Assembly (NCBI RefSeq): GCF_016623585.1
Contig: NZ_JAEHFY010000022.1
Coordinates: 1 to 64,000, forward strand
Reading direction: 5' to 3'
Source: Pedobacter segetis
Lineage (GTDB): Bacteria; Bacteroidota; Bacteroidia; Sphingobacteriales; Sphingobacteriaceae
DNA: 64,000 nucleotides
Part shown: piece after piece, positions 9,024 to 18,984 of the stretch
How the letters are laid out: every line of letters starts with the position of its first letter
How positions within the stretch are numbered: position 1 is the stretch's first letter
Notes under the pieces: generated by a model
Told to the model about the DNA's origin: nothing
Seen by the model: only the letters and a program-made list of their open reading frames with translations
The model's database searches: none
Translations under genes and position numbers: made by a program

Positions 9024-9309
9024 GTGTGAGATTTGCAGGATGGCTAGTTTGGAATAATGGAATGATGAAAGATTTGCATAGCTGTGATTTGGGATGATTT
9101 GTAGCCTGAAAAAGCTAGGCTATAGAGTGTTTTAATGGAGGCTTAAGGATGAGAATTATAAGTAAAGAATAATGGAATATTTGGCGTAATTCTCCAAAAT
9201 TTCAGCGTTCCAAAAAAAATTAAAGAAAAAGAATCACATAAGAAAAAAAAGTATTGGTAAGATTGAGGACATTCCAATCCTCCAATATTCCAATAAAAAA
9301 GTAGAAGAG
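9024..9309. other. Non-coding gap with degenerate repeats
   Basis: No gene is supported. The stretch contains related short motifs (GGAATAATGGAATG, AATAATGGAATATT, and inverted ATTCCAATCCTCCAATATTCC). It also has a small hairpin (TAGCCT...AGGCTA). It separates rfbA from gmd. Confidence 0.5.
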
Positions 9310-10449
9310 ATGGCTAAAATTGCTTTAATAACAGGTATCACAGGACAAGATGGCGCATATCTTGCCGAATTTTTATTAAAAAAAGGTTACGAAGTACACG
9401 GGTTAAAAAGAAGAACTTCTCTTTTTAATACCGATAGGATTGATCATTTATACCAAGACCCCCATGAATCTGGCATAAAATTGACGCTACATTACGGTGA
9501 TTTAACCGATTCCACCAATCTAATCCGTTTAGTGCAAGAAATACAACCAGACGAGATTTACAATTTGGCCGCCATGAGCCACGTAAAAGTAAGTTTCGAT
9601 ACGCCAGAATATACCGCTAATGCAGATGGTATCGGAACTTTAAGAATATTGGAAGCGGTTAGGTTGTTAGGCTTAACCAAAAAAACCAGAATTTACCAAG
9701 CCTCTACTTCAGAACTTTACGGCTTAGTACAAGCGGTTCCTCAATCAGAAACAACACCTTTTTACCCACGTTCTCCTTACGCAGTTGCCAAAATGTATGC
9801 TTATTGGATTACCGTAAACTATCGTGAGGCCTATGATATGTTCGCCTGTAACGGGATTTTATTCAATCATGAAAGCCCTATAAGAGGAGAAACTTTTGTG
9901 ACCAGAAAAATAACAAGGGCAGCCGCTAAAATTGCGATGGGTTTGCAAAACTGTATTTATTTGGGTAACCTGTCTTCCCAAAGAGATTGGGGCCATGCAA
10001 AAGATTATATCGAGGCCATGTGGTTAATCTTACAACAAGAAAAGCCAGAAGATTTCGTTATTGCAACTGGTATAACCACCACGGTTAGGGAATTTGTAAG
10101 AATGAGTTTTGAGGAATTGGGGATTACAGTAGAGTTTTCTGGTAAAGATGATAACGAAAAAGGGGTAATTATAGATGTTGATCAAGATAAGGCCAAAGAA
10201 CTAGGTTTAAATTTAGAAAGTTTGAAACTGGGGCAAACCGTAGTTAAGATAGACCCTAAATACTTCCGCCCTACGGAGGTGGATTTATTGTTGGGCGACC
10301 CAACAAAATCAAAAGAAAAATTAGGTTGGAAATTGAAATATGATTTACCGGCTTTAGTAAAAGACATGATTTTATCAGATTTGCACTTGACTAAAAAAGA
10401 CCAGTATTTAAAAGACGGCGGTTACCAAACCATGAATTATTTTGAATAA
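9310..10449 (+). CDS. gmd: GDP-mannose 4,6-dehydratase
   Basis: Gmd converts GDP-mannose to GDP-4-keto-6-deoxymannose, the precursor of GDP-fucose, GDP-rhamnose and related sugars. The 379-residue SDR protein has the NADP loop [13 protein letters not shown] (about 9-21). [17 protein letters not shown] contains the arginines typical of GMDs. The catalytic region is QASTSELYG, with the Y-x3-K pair in [29 protein letters not shown] is diagnostic for Gmd rather than other epimerases. No fcl/wcaG (GDP-fucose synthase) or rmd lies beside it, so the next step is encoded elsewhere. A repeat block separates it from the export genes. Confidence 0.96.
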   Translation: MAKIALITGITGQDGAYLAEFLLKKGYEVHGLKRRTSLFNTDRIDHLYQDPHESGIKLTLHYGDLTDSTNLIRLVQEIQPDEIYNLAAMSHVKVSFDTPEYTANADGIGTLRILEAVRLLGLTKKTRIYQASTSELYGLVQAVPQSETTPFYPRSPYAVAKMYAYWITVNYREAYDMFACNGILFNHESPIRGETFVTRKITRAAAKIAMGLQNCIYLGNLSSQRDWGHAKDYIEAMWLILQQEKPEDFVIATGITTTVREFVRMSFEELGITVEFSGKDDNEKGVIIDVDQDKAKELGLNLESLKLGQTVVKIDPKYFRPTEVDLLLGDPTKSKEKLGWKLKYDLPALVKDMILSDLHLTKKDQYLKDGGYQTMNYFE

Positions 10450-10490
10450 AGTTATTTCGACAGGATTATAAATTTGCCATCCTCAGCCAT

Positions 10491-10703
10491 GTCATCCTGA
10501 GCGAAGTCATCCTGAGCGAAGTCATCCTGAGCGAAGTCATCCTGAGCGAAGTCGAAGGAGAAGTCGAAGGAGGAGCCGAAGGATGATGAATAGAAGGAAT
10601 AAATAATAAATTTGGAAACAGGTGTCATCCAGAGCCATGTCATCCTGAGCCATGTCATCCTGAGCGAAGTCGAAGGAGGAGTCGAAGGAGGGGCCGAAGG
10701 ATG
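10491..10703 (+). repeat. Dispersed repeat with exact 4 x 15-bp expansion
   Basis: GTCATCCTGAGCGAA is repeated exactly four times at 10491, 10506, 10521 and 10536, then GTCGAAGGAG-type units follow. A second related block runs from 10624 to about 10703. It is the same family as at 4209-4318. The block fills the 369-base gap before the SLBB gene. The minus-strand reading frame through it is a repeat artefact and is not called as a gene. Confidence 0.9.
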
Positions 10704-10818
10704 CGCCAAAAGGAAATTAAAACATTAAAAAAATAGATTAACCAGTATCAAAAGTTTTATAAAGATCGTAATCAAAAACAGTATCACACAACACTATATA
10801 AAGATCATATCATCATAA

Positions 10819-13317
10819 ATGAATATTAAAAAACATCTTTTTACGCTATTTCTTGCATTAGGTTTATTGCTGTCTTTCCAAACAAAAGCCCAAACCATCA
10901 ACCAACAAAATTTTTCCAATGTAAGGGTTGATGATCTAAGCGATGATCAAATTCGCCAAATCATCAAACAGATAAAATCTAGTGGCCTGCCCGAATCGCA
11001 ATTAGAAAACGTTGCCCTTTCTAAAGGTATGCAACCATCTGAAGTACAAAAATTAAAAGCCAGGGTTGAGACAGTAAACGCTAAAAGCTCTGCTACCGGT
11101 GCAACTGATGCCACACTTAAAGGAAAAGACGGGACAAGAAGTAGGAGTTTTGAAGGGGAAGCTTCTGAAATAGCGAATTCTGATCAGAAAAAAACAGAAA
11201 AAGAAGCTGATGTAGCTTTACAAGCTTTAAAATCAAAAATATTTGGTAAAGAGCTATTTGCAAATTCCGCTACCACTTTTGAACCAAATTTACGTTTGGC
11301 AACACCCTTAAATTATGTGATAGGTACTAACGATCAGCTTTTAATAGATATTTACGGCTATTCTGAAGTAAGTTATAATTTAACGGTTAGCCCCGAAGGC
11401 ACCATAAACCTTCCTTATGTGGGGATTGTACAAGTAGGGGGATTAACTGTTGAAGCCGCCACATCGAGAATAAAAACCAAACTTTCTAAAATTTATAACG
11501 GGTTAAATTCTGGCAATACCAAACTTAGCGTTACCATTGGCAACATACGCAGCATAAAAGTTATATTAACTGGCGAGGTAATGAAACCGGGCACCTATAC
11601 CCTCCCATCACTAGCCACCCTTTTCAATGCCTTATATTCTTCTGGAGGGCCAACCGATAATGGTTCTTTTAGAAATATTGAAGTGATCAGAAACGGCAAA
11701 AAAGTGGCATCTTTAGATGTATATGATTTTCTTTTAAGAGGAGATTTAAAAAACAACATCCGCTTGCAAGATCAAGATATCATTAGGGTGCCCGTTTATA
11801 AAAAAAGGGTAGAAATTGTTGGGGAAGTAAAACGCCCAGCAATCTTTGAGATGAAAGACAGCGAAAACTTTAACGATTTATTGAATTTTGCCGGAGGTTT
11901 TACAGAGAGTGCCTATAAAGCCCGGGTTAAAGTATTGAGAAATACAGATACAGAGAAAAAAATAGTAGATGTTTCTGAAGATGAATTTAATTCTTTTGAG
12001 ATAAAAAGCGGGGATAAATATTTTGTAAACGAAATATTGGACCGTTTTGAGAATAGGGTAACCATAGAAGGTGCTGTTTTTAGGCCCGGCCAATATCAAT
12101 TAGAACCAGGGCTAACGCTTAAAACCTTGATCCAAGAAGCAGAGGGCATCAAAGAAGATGCTTTTAAGCCAAGAGCATATATTACCCGTTTAACCGATGA
12201 TTTAAATACAGAGCTGATCTCATTTGATGTTGCAAAGATCTTGAACGGACAAGCAGAAGACATCCCATTAAAAAGAGAAGATGTAGTTAGTATCTCTTCT
12301 ATTTTTGATCTTAAGGAAGAATATAAGGTAACCATCAATGGCGAGGTAAGGAGGCCCGGCGATTTCCCCTTTTCAGAAAACATGAGCTTAGAAGAATTGA
12401 TCATCAAATCTGGAGGTTTTAAAGAATCGGCAACCCCTCAAAGAATAGAAATCTCTAGGAGGGTAAAAAACTCTGATGCTACATCCAAATCTGCAAAAAC
12501 AGCTGAAGTTTTTCAAATCAATATTGATAAAAACTTAAGCATTGAAGCTGCTAAATTTATATTAAAACCTTATGACATCGTTACCGTGAGGACATCCCCG
12601 GGCTACGAAGTACAACAACAAGTACGTATAGATGGAGAAGTGATGTACCCTGGTTATTATACCATTACCAAAAAAGACGAACGCCTCTCTGATCTGATCA
12701 AAAGAGCGGGGGGCTTAACTGCCTTGGCCTATGCAGATGGCGCATCCCTAAAAAGGGCAGGGTCTTTTGATACCCAAATCGAAAAAGAGAAAGAAAAGCA
12801 AAAATTAGAACAGTTTAAGAAAGTACAAAAAGATGCCAAAGATTCTACTTCTATAACCTTAGAAAATGTGGTAACACGTAATAATTTTGTGGGAATAGAA
12901 TTGAAAGAAATCTTGACCAAACCCGGCAGCAAAAGCGATTTGTTTTTACAAGATGGCGATATTATCGATGTGCCCACCGAATTGCAGACTGTAAAGGTAA
13001 GTGGCGAGGTGTTGTCTCCAAATACCGTGGTATTTAGCAATAGCAAAAGTTTTAGGAGCTATATAGCCAATGCCGGAGGCTTTGGTACCAAGGCTCTAAA
13101 ACGCAGATCTTATATTATCTATGCAAACGGTGCGGTAAGAAGCACAAAAAAGTTTTTATTTTTCAATAATTATCCCATCGTAAAAACAGGCTCCGAAATT
13201 TTTGTGCCTAAAAAAGAGGAGAAAAGAAACCTATCTACCGGAGAGGTAATCAGTATATTTACAGGTATTGCATCTTTTGGGGCGATAATTTTAGGCGTAT
13301 TAAATACAATCAGATAA
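10819..13317 (+). CDS. Polysaccharide export protein with multiple SLBB domains (Wza-like)
   Basis: The 832-residue envelope protein starts with a signal peptide (charged start, hydrophobic LFTLFLALGLLLS, cut after KAQ near residue 25). A Poly_export domain follows (about 165-255, YVIGTNDQLLIDIYGYSEV). There are then six SLBB-type repeats marked by TGEVMKPG, VGEVKRPA, EGAVFRPG, NGEVRRPG, DGEVMYPG and SGEVLSPN. A short hydrophobic helix (ISIFTGIASFGAIILGVL) closes the protein. It should form the periplasmic/outer-membrane channel through which the polysaccharide leaves the cell. It is much longer than E. coli Wza, which has two SLBB domains, and this multi-SLBB form is usual in Bacteroidota. 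The Wzz-type gene follows 15 bases later, so they form one unit. Confidence 0.93.
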   Translation: MNIKKHLFTLFLALGLLLSFQTKAQTINQQNFSNVRVDDLSDDQIRQIIKQIKSSGLPESQLENVALSKGMQPSEVQKLKARVETVNAKSSATGATDATLKGKDGTRSRSFEGEASEIANSDQKKTEKEADVALQALKSKIFGKELFANSATTFEPNLRLATPLNYVIGTNDQLLIDIYGYSEVSYNLTVSPEGTINLPYVGIVQVGGLTVEAATSRIKTKLSKIYNGLNSGNTKLSVTIGNIRSIKVILTGEVMKPGTYTLPSLATLFNALYSSGGPTDNGSFRNIEVIRNGKKVASLDVYDFLLRGDLKNNIRLQDQDIIRVPVYKKRVEIVGEVKRPAIFEMKDSENFNDLLNFAGGFTESAYKARVKVLRNTDTEKKIVDVSEDEFNSFEIKSGDKYFVNEILDRFENRVTIEGAVFRPGQYQLEPGLTLKTLIQEAEGIKEDAFKPRAYITRLTDDLNTELISFDVAKILNGQAEDIPLKREDVVSISSIFDLKEEYKVTINGEVRRPGDFPFSENMSLEELIIKSGGFKESATPQRIEISRRVKNSDATSKSAKTAEVFQINIDKNLSIEAAKFILKPYDIVTVRTSPGYEVQQQVRIDGEVMYPGYYTITKKDERLSDLIKRAGGLTALAYADGASLKRAGSFDTQIEKEKEKQKLEQFKKVQKDAKDSTSITLENVVTRNNFVGIELKEILTKPGSKSDLFLQDGDIIDVPTELQTVKVSGEVLSPNTVVFSNSKSFRSYIANAGGFGTKALKRRSYIIYANGAVRSTKKFLFFNNYPIVKTGSEIFVPKKEEKRNLSTGEVISIFTGIASFGAIILGVLNTIR

Positions 13318-13332
13318 TTTAATTAATTAAAA

Positions 13333-14460
13333 ATGTCCCAATCAGAGGAACATATCTCAAAACATAGCCAAAAAGTAGAATTTACGGAAACTTTTTCTGA
13401 TGAAAGGCCAAATGCCCAAGACGAAGAGATTTCTTTAAAAGAACTCATCCTGAAGCTACAAGATTGGTGGAAATACCTATGGAGCAAGTGGCTTACTATT
13501 TTAATAGCTGGGCTTATTGGCGGTGCCCTAGGTTTGACCTATGCGTTCATTAAAAAACCGGTTTACACGGCCGAAACCACTTTTGTTTTAGAAGAAGGAG
13601 AAAGTGGGGGCGGTTTGGGGCAATATGCAGGTTTGGCCTCTATGGTTGGTATAGATCTGGGTGGTGGCGGCGGAGGAATATTTAAAGGCGATAATATCTT
13701 AGAATTGTACAAATCTCGTCGTATGATTCAAGAAACGCTTTTGGCAAAGGATACTTTTAATGGTAAACAACAATCTTTGATAGAAAGGTATATAGAGTTT
13801 AACAAACTGAGAGAAGAGTGGGAAGAAAAGCCATTGCTCAAAAACATCAGTTTTGATAACCCCGATAACTTTAACAGAACGCAAGACTCGATCATTGGCA
13901 AATTGGTAGAAACCATAAACAATGGGGTTTTAGAAGTTGCCAAACCAGATAAGAAATTATCGATTATAGCCGTAACGGTAAAATCAAAAGATGAACTTTT
14001 TGCCAAATCTTTCGCAGATAATATCGTAAATAAGGTAAACAACTTTTACGTGAACACAAAAACCAAAAAATCTAACGAAAACGTAGCGATTCTTCAAAAC
14101 CAGGCAGATAGCGTAAAAAGGGTTTTAAATGCCAGCATTGGTGGGGTTGCCGCAGCCGTAGATGCCAACCCAAACCTTAACCCCGCATTACAGACGTTAA
14201 GAGTGAATTCTCAAAGAAAACAGGTAGATGTACAAGCGAGCGGTGCTATTTATGAGGAGATTGTGAAGAACCTAGAAATGGCAAAAATTACCTTGAGAAA
14301 CGATAAACCATTGATACAAGTGATTGACGAACCTGTATTTCCTTTGAAAGAGTCTAAACCAAGTTTTATTAAAATCCCTTTAATTTTTTCGCTAATTTTT
14401 CTCTTTATTGGTGTCACTTTGCTGTTAATTAGAAAAGGAATACAATCCTTGTTACAATAA
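13333..14460 (+). CDS. Wzz/Wzc-type polysaccharide co-polymerase without kinase domain
   Basis: The 375-residue inner-membrane protein has two transmembrane helices: ILIAGLIGGALGLTYAFI at about 54-72 and IPLIFSLIFLFIGVTLLLI near 345-365. A large periplasmic part lies between them, including a glycine-rich LGGGGGGIFKGDN loop. It carries the Wzz signature around the first helix (KKPVYTAETTFVL) and a proline-rich segment before the second helix (DEPVFPLKESKPSF). No Walker motifs or tyrosine tail follow, so it lacks the BY-kinase domain of full Wzc. It likely sets chain length and couples Wzy to the SLBB exporter just upstream. A flippase gene starts 15 bases downstream. Confidence 0.92.
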   Translation: MSQSEEHISKHSQKVEFTETFSDERPNAQDEEISLKELILKLQDWWKYLWSKWLTILIAGLIGGALGLTYAFIKKPVYTAETTFVLEEGESGGGLGQYAGLASMVGIDLGGGGGGIFKGDNILELYKSRRMIQETLLAKDTFNGKQQSLIERYIEFNKLREEWEEKPLLKNISFDNPDNFNRTQDSIIGKLVETINNGVLEVAKPDKKLSIIAVTVKSKDELFAKSFADNIVNKVNNFYVNTKTKKSNENVAILQNQADSVKRVLNASIGGVAAAVDANPNLNPALQTLRVNSQRKQVDVQASGAIYEEIVKNLEMAKITLRNDKPLIQVIDEPVFPLKESKPSFIKIPLIFSLIFLFIGVTLLLIRKGIQSLLQ

Positions 14461-14475
14461 TTCTTTTATAAATAA

Positions 14476-15813
14476 ATGAATTCTAGCCAAATTAGCTACA
14501 ATCGAAATATTCAAATAAACACATTATTACTTCTATTATTTAGGGGTGGTGCAATTTTATGTAGCTTTCTTTTAATTCCAATTAGTCTTAACTATTTAGA
14601 TAAATCTGACTATGGTGTTTGGTTAACGCTAACTTCAATAATCTCATGGTTATCTTTTATGGATGTTGGTTTAGGTAATGGATTAAGAAATAAGCTTGCT
14701 GAGGCGATAGAATATAAAGACAAAATGTTAGCTAACCAATACGTATCAACAGCCTATTTTGTTTTTATTGCTTTGATGTTAATTGTCTTTATACTTTTCT
14801 CTACAATTAACTCTTTCTTAAATTGGAATATAATTTTAAAATCTAATTTACAAAGATATGATTTATTGGTATTGACATTTATAATAGTCTTTAGCTTTTG
14901 TTGTAGATTAGTATTAGATTTATCAGGAATTATTGTAATATCTCTTCAAAAACCATTCATAAAAGCAGTAATCGATTTTCTTTTCAACCTATTTACTTTA
15001 ATTTCAGTTTATTTATTAACATATACACAAAGTAAATCTCTTCTCACTTTTGGTATTGCTGTTTCTATTATCCCTGTTATAATATTATTAGCATTTAACT
15101 TTTATTTATTTAGGAGTAAATCTAGCTACAGTTTTTTAAAACCTTCATTTAATTCATTCAATAAAACTCATTTAAAATCCTTGTTTAGCTTAGGAATGAA
15201 GTTTTTTATTATACAAATTGCAGCAATAGTGGTTTTTTCAACAGACAATGTTGTAATTATTCAATTTTTTTCTTCTTCCAGTGTAACCGATTTTAATATT
15301 GTTTATAAGTACTTTAGCATAATAAGCGTGGTTTTTGGTATTATACTAATGCCATATTGGTCTTCTTTTACGAGTGCTTACACTGGAGGCCGTTTACAAT
15401 GGATAAAACAGTCATTCAAAAAATTAATGTTATTATGGATAGGTCAATTAGTAGTTACTATAATTTTAGTCTTAATTGCGCCATTTATATATTCAATCTG
15501 GTTAGGACGTGAAATAAAAATTCCTGTTAGATTAAATATTTTAATGGGCTTTTTTGTAATTATATTAAATTGGAATAATCTATTTGTTTACTTTTTAAAT
15601 GGTATTAGCAAAATTAAAATACAATTATATAGTTCAATTATTATAGCCATATTAAATTTTCCGCTTTCATATCTATTAATTAAATATACATCTTTTGGCG
15701 TTTCATCAATTGTTATTTCAAATTGTTTATGTTTGCTAATATGTTCCATATGGGCTCCAATTCAATGCTATAAAATTGTTAAAGGTACTTCAAAAGGATT
15801 GTGGAATGAATAA
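14476..15813 (+). CDS. Polysaccharide flippase (Wzx/MATE-like)
   Basis: The 445-residue protein consists almost wholly of hydrophobic helices, about 12, with short polar loops. Its N-terminus (LLLLFRGGAILCSFLLIPISLNYL) and the SDYGVWLTLTSIISW segment are typical of Wzx/polysaccharide-biosynthesis flippases. It would move undecaprenyl-linked repeat units from the cytoplasmic to the periplasmic side of the inner membrane. It begins the AT-rich block that runs to about 21146; base composition drops sharply from the preceding Wzz gene. The next gene starts 23 bases later in the same direction. It is one of two Wzx-like genes in the window. Confidence 0.9.
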   Translation: MNSSQISYNRNIQINTLLLLLFRGGAILCSFLLIPISLNYLDKSDYGVWLTLTSIISWLSFMDVGLGNGLRNKLAEAIEYKDKMLANQYVSTAYFVFIALMLIVFILFSTINSFLNWNIILKSNLQRYDLLVLTFIIVFSFCCRLVLDLSGIIVISLQKPFIKAVIDFLFNLFTLISVYLLTYTQSKSLLTFGIAVSIIPVIILLAFNFYLFRSKSSYSFLKPSFNSFNKTHLKSLFSLGMKFFIIQIAAIVVFSTDNVVIIQFFSSSSVTDFNIVYKYFSIISVVFGIILMPYWSSFTSAYTGGRLQWIKQSFKKLMLLWIGQLVVTIILVLIAPFIYSIWLGREIKIPVRLNILMGFFVIILNWNNLFVYFLNGISKIKIQLYSSIIIAILNFPLSYLLIKYTSFGVSSIVISNCLCLLICSIWAPIQCYKIVKGTSKGLWNE

Positions 15814-15836
15814 TTAAATCAAAACCAAATTAAATT

Positions 15837-17075
15837 ATGAAAACTATTGGTGTATTAGGCGGAGGTATTTCTGGATTAAGTTTTGGTAAACTTGCAAATA
15901 CCGTTTTTAAAGTGGAAATTCTAGAAAAATCAAATGATTGGGGTGGAATAGCCAAAACTTTACAAATTAACGACTCCACTTATCATCCTATTGGAGGGCA
16001 TTGCTTTAATTCTAAATATCCTGAAGTTCTTGATTTTGTTTTTAATAAAGTATTAGATAAGGACAAATGGCACATAATTCAAAGAAATGCTGTTATAAAA
16101 TTACTCGGAAATGAAATAGATTATCCAATTGAATACAGCATTAAACAAATAAATAAACTAAACCATGATTTAGCACTGAATATAACAAAAGACTTTCTAT
16201 CCGCAAATGATGATGGAAATTACAAAAATTTGGAAGATTGGTTTAGGAAAAAATTCGGAGATACATTGTCCGAATTATATTTCATCCCTTATAATAATAA
16301 AATTTGGAATAAACATCCATCAGAAATGAGCCCTGCATGGGTAGAGGGAAAACTTCCATTACCAAATAAAAATTCCTTTTTTCAATCCCTATTGTCTGAT
16401 GTAAAAGATCAAATGCCTCATGCTAGTTTTTTTTATCCAAATTCAAATAATCAAAAGACTTTCATTGACGCATTAGCAGAGGGATTAAATATTGAATGCA
16501 ATTATGAGGTTAAAGATATTTTCTTTGATAAGAAGATATCTAAATGGGTTGTAAATGGAGAAAAACTTTATGATATTCTAATAAACACCCTACCCCTCAA
16601 TCATGTTTGTAAATTAATAAAAGATGCTCCAATTGAAATAATTAATTACTCAAACAATTTAAAGTATAATCAAGTAACAACTATGTTTTGGGAAACTGAA
16701 ACTACTGATAAAACATGGACATATATTCCCGAAGGAGATAACTTTTTTCACAGATATATACATATAGGTAACTTTTTCTCTCCCAAAAAAAATTACACAA
16801 TTACTGAAGTTATAGGAAGAAAAACTTATGAGGAAATGGTTGAAAATGGGGAAAAAGACCCTTTTCTTATTAAACCATTAGCATATAATGTATCCGAACA
16901 TGCTTATGTGGTATTTGATCAGAATTATGATATATCGGTTAATGGTATTAAAAATTATTTAGACTCTATTAGCATAAAAACACTAGGTAGGTTTGGCGAA
17001 TGGGAATACTACAACATGGATATTTGTATAAAAAAGAGCATGGATTTATTTAATGAAATTAGTAGCATAAATTAA
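15837..17075 (+). CDS. FAD-dependent oxidoreductase related to UDP-galactopyranose mutase
   Basis: The 412-residue protein starts with a dinucleotide-binding fold, IGVLGGGISGLSFGKLA, followed by the acidic end of the second strand (VEILEKSNDWGG). A downstream YHPIGGHCFNSK segment resembles the glycine-rich second motif of UGM and protoporphyrinogen-oxidase-like flavoproteins. FGDTLSELYFIPYNNKIW resembles the UGM region that packs near the flavin. It may isomerise or oxidise a sugar nucleotide for the glycan made by this block; a UDP-galactofuranose-type precursor is one possibility. True UGM active-site arginines were not identified with certainty, so only the superfamily call is firm. The stop codon shares a base with the next start. 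Confidence 0.7.
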   Translation: MKTIGVLGGGISGLSFGKLANTVFKVEILEKSNDWGGIAKTLQINDSTYHPIGGHCFNSKYPEVLDFVFNKVLDKDKWHIIQRNAVIKLLGNEIDYPIEYSIKQINKLNHDLALNITKDFLSANDDGNYKNLEDWFRKKFGDTLSELYFIPYNNKIWNKHPSEMSPAWVEGKLPLPNKNSFFQSLLSDVKDQMPHASFFYPNSNNQKTFIDALAEGLNIECNYEVKDIFFDKKISKWVVNGEKLYDILINTLPLNHVCKLIKDAPIEIINYSNNLKYNQVTTMFWETETTDKTWTYIPEGDNFFHRYIHIGNFFSPKKNYTITEVIGRKTYEEMVENGEKDPFLIKPLAYNVSEHAYVVFDQNYDISVNGIKNYLDSISIKTLGRFGEWEYYNMDICIKKSMDLFNEISSIN

Positions 17076-18211
17076 TGATTGCACTTTATATAAGAGAGTT
17101 GGATATTAAAGGCGGAACTCATAAACAGTTTTACTACCTAGCAGATTTCTTACTAAGAAACAATGTTGATTTTAAAATCATCACTAACTCTGTCGATTTT
17201 AAAAAAACTTATGATTCTTTTACGCTATTAGAAAATAAGATATTTTGTATTGAAAGACAAACATCCGAAAATAATTTTCGTAAGATTTATTTTTATTTAA
17301 ACTATATTTTAAAGTTGAGAAAGGCACTTAATGGTGTGAAAATAATCAATATACACGATCATGGACTTCAACTTATCTTGCCATTTTTATTTAACAAAAA
17401 AATAATATGGCAAATAAATGATTTACCTACTGAATTTAAATCAAAACAAAATGAAAGTTTATTTAACAAGCTTAAAAAAATTTATATTAAAATCTCGACT
17501 AAATTATTTGTTGATAAAGTAACTGTTAATGTTAAGAAAAATAGTTATCGAGTTAAAAATCTGATGGGTGCTAAAGCACAGGTTTTATATTGTGGTATTG
17601 AAAAAGTTAATATAAAAAGAGAGTTGGATTCCACTCTTCTTAGATTCAAAAACAAAAAAATAAATATTCTTACTAGTGGCGTTTTTATGCCCTATAGAAA
17701 TTATGAAACTGCAGTAAAAGTTGTAGAAAATCTTATAAATAAAGGATTTGACGTAAATCTTCAAATTATTGGCTCCATAGAACTAAATCCTGAATATTCA
17801 AACTCAATACTTAATCTAATAATTAATAAAAAATTAGCAAATAATATAAAGGTTTTAGGACAAGTTTCTGAAAAGGAATTTTTAGATCTTCATATGAATG
17901 CTGATATATTTATGTTTATTAATATTGATCAAAGTTGGGGTCTTGCGGTATTTGAAGCCATGAGTTGTGGTATTCCTGTTATTCTGAGTGAAAGTGTTGG
18001 AGCAACAGAAATTTTAGAAGATAGAAAAGATTGTGTTTTTGTTGATCCAATCAACGATATTCAAATCAGTGATGAAATCATAACTTTAATAAATGATCCT
18101 AAAAATTATTCTAAGTATTATTACAATGGGATTGAATTCGCTGAGAATTATACATGGGATAAATCTTATTCCTCCAATGTTTTAAGATTAATAGAAGAAT
18201 TAGCTAATTAA
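17075..18211 (+). CDS. Glycosyltransferase family 4 protein
   Basis: The 378-residue GT-B protein has an N-terminal domain beginning MIALYIRELDIKGGTHKQFY with the KGG loop of GT4 enzymes. A C-terminal donor-binding domain contains NILTSGVFMPYRNYETAVKV and SWGLAVFEAMSCGIPVILSE, where the E-x7-E-type region lies. It would add a sugar to the growing lipid-linked repeat unit in the cytoplasm. The ATG overlaps the preceding stop by one base (TAATG), which indicates translational coupling to the UGM-like enzyme and suggests that the two act on the same sugar. It lies in the AT-rich block. Donor and linkage are unknown. Confidence 0.85.
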   Translation: MIALYIRELDIKGGTHKQFYYLADFLLRNNVDFKIITNSVDFKKTYDSFTLLENKIFCIERQTSENNFRKIYFYLNYILKLRKALNGVKIINIHDHGLQLILPFLFNKKIIWQINDLPTEFKSKQNESLFNKLKKIYIKISTKLFVDKVTVNVKKNSYRVKNLMGAKAQVLYCGIEKVNIKRELDSTLLRFKNKKINILTSGVFMPYRNYETAVKVVENLINKGFDVNLQIIGSIELNPEYSNSILNLIINKKLANNIKVLGQVSEKEFLDLHMNADIFMFINIDQSWGLAVFEAMSCGIPVILSESVGATEILEDRKDCVFVDPINDIQISDEIITLINDPKNYSKYYYNGIEFAENYTWDKSYSSNVLRLIEELAN

Positions 18212-18237
18212 AAATTGACTTTCACAAAATTTGTTTA

Positions 18238-18984
18238 ATGCCTAGCCTTAGCTCAAAAAAAGTTATAAATCCTAAAATTAGTATAATAATTGCCGTTTAT
18301 AATGCTGAAGAAGAACTAGAACAAAGTTTAATTAGCATTATTACCCAAAATTATAAAAATTATGAATTAATAATTGTGGATGGCGGATCTACAGATAGTA
18401 CATTAAATATTATAAAAAAATATTATTCAAATATTAACATCTTAATTTCAGAGCCAGATACCGGAGTATATGACGCAATGAATAAAGGAGTAAAGAAATC
18501 TAAAGGTGATTGGATTTTCTTTTTAGGTGCTGGTGATATACTTTTAAATGTATTAGATAGTTTAGTTGCTAATTTTATTAGTGATAATACAATATATTAT
18601 GGAAACGTTTTCAGAAATGACTTGTTAAAAATCTATAATGGCAAATATCCTTCCTACAAACTTGCAGTGACAAACATTTGTCATCAAGCTATCTTCTATC
18701 CAGCAATAGTATTCAAAAATTCAGAATTTAACACTAAATATAAAATACAGGCAGATCATGATTTTAATATGCGTTGCTTTGGCAACAAAAATATTAAATT
18801 TAAATATTTGCCCTTTCTTGTAAGTATTTATCAGGGAGGAGGATATTCTGCGAAAAATGCAGACTACAATTTTTTTTCAGACAAGTTGTCCATAATTAAA
18901 AAAAATTTCCCATATCACATTTATATTTATACTACTATAAGAACCTTTATAGCGCAAAAAATTATAAAGAAAAACCACTATTAA
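18238..18984 (+). CDS. Glycosyltransferase family 2 protein (WcaA-like)
   Basis: The 248-residue protein has the GT-A fold hallmarks of inverting GT2 enzymes. These are ISIIIAVYNAEEELEQSL at the start, IIVDGGSTDSTL for nucleotide binding, and EPDTGVYDAMNKGVKKSKG. The metal-site region reads FLGAGD, where many relatives have NSDD or NADD. The final conserved HQAIFYP is also present. It probably transfers a hexose or acetamido sugar to the repeat unit at the membrane. The gene ends directly before the Wzy polymerase (next start at the following base), so both are probably translated together. It is part of the AT-rich block. Confidence 0.87.
   Translation: MPSLSSKKVINPKISIIIAVYNAEEELEQSLISIITQNYKNYELIIVDGGSTDSTLNIIKKYYSNINILISEPDTGVYDAMNKGVKKSKGDWIFFLGAGDILLNVLDSLVANFISDNTIYYGNVFRNDLLKIYNGKYPSYKLAVTNICHQAIFYPAIVFKNSEFNTKYKIQADHDFNMRCFGNKNIKFKYLPFLVSIYQGGGYSAKNADYNFFSDKLSIIKKNFPYHIYIYTTIRTFIAQKIIKKNHY

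Noticed and set aside
10452-10709. Open minus-strand frame of 85 codons with FAQDD repeats
   Set aside because: It is made entirely of the 15-bp dispersed repeat, which is open in several frames because 15 is a multiple of three. It has no domain or credible start.
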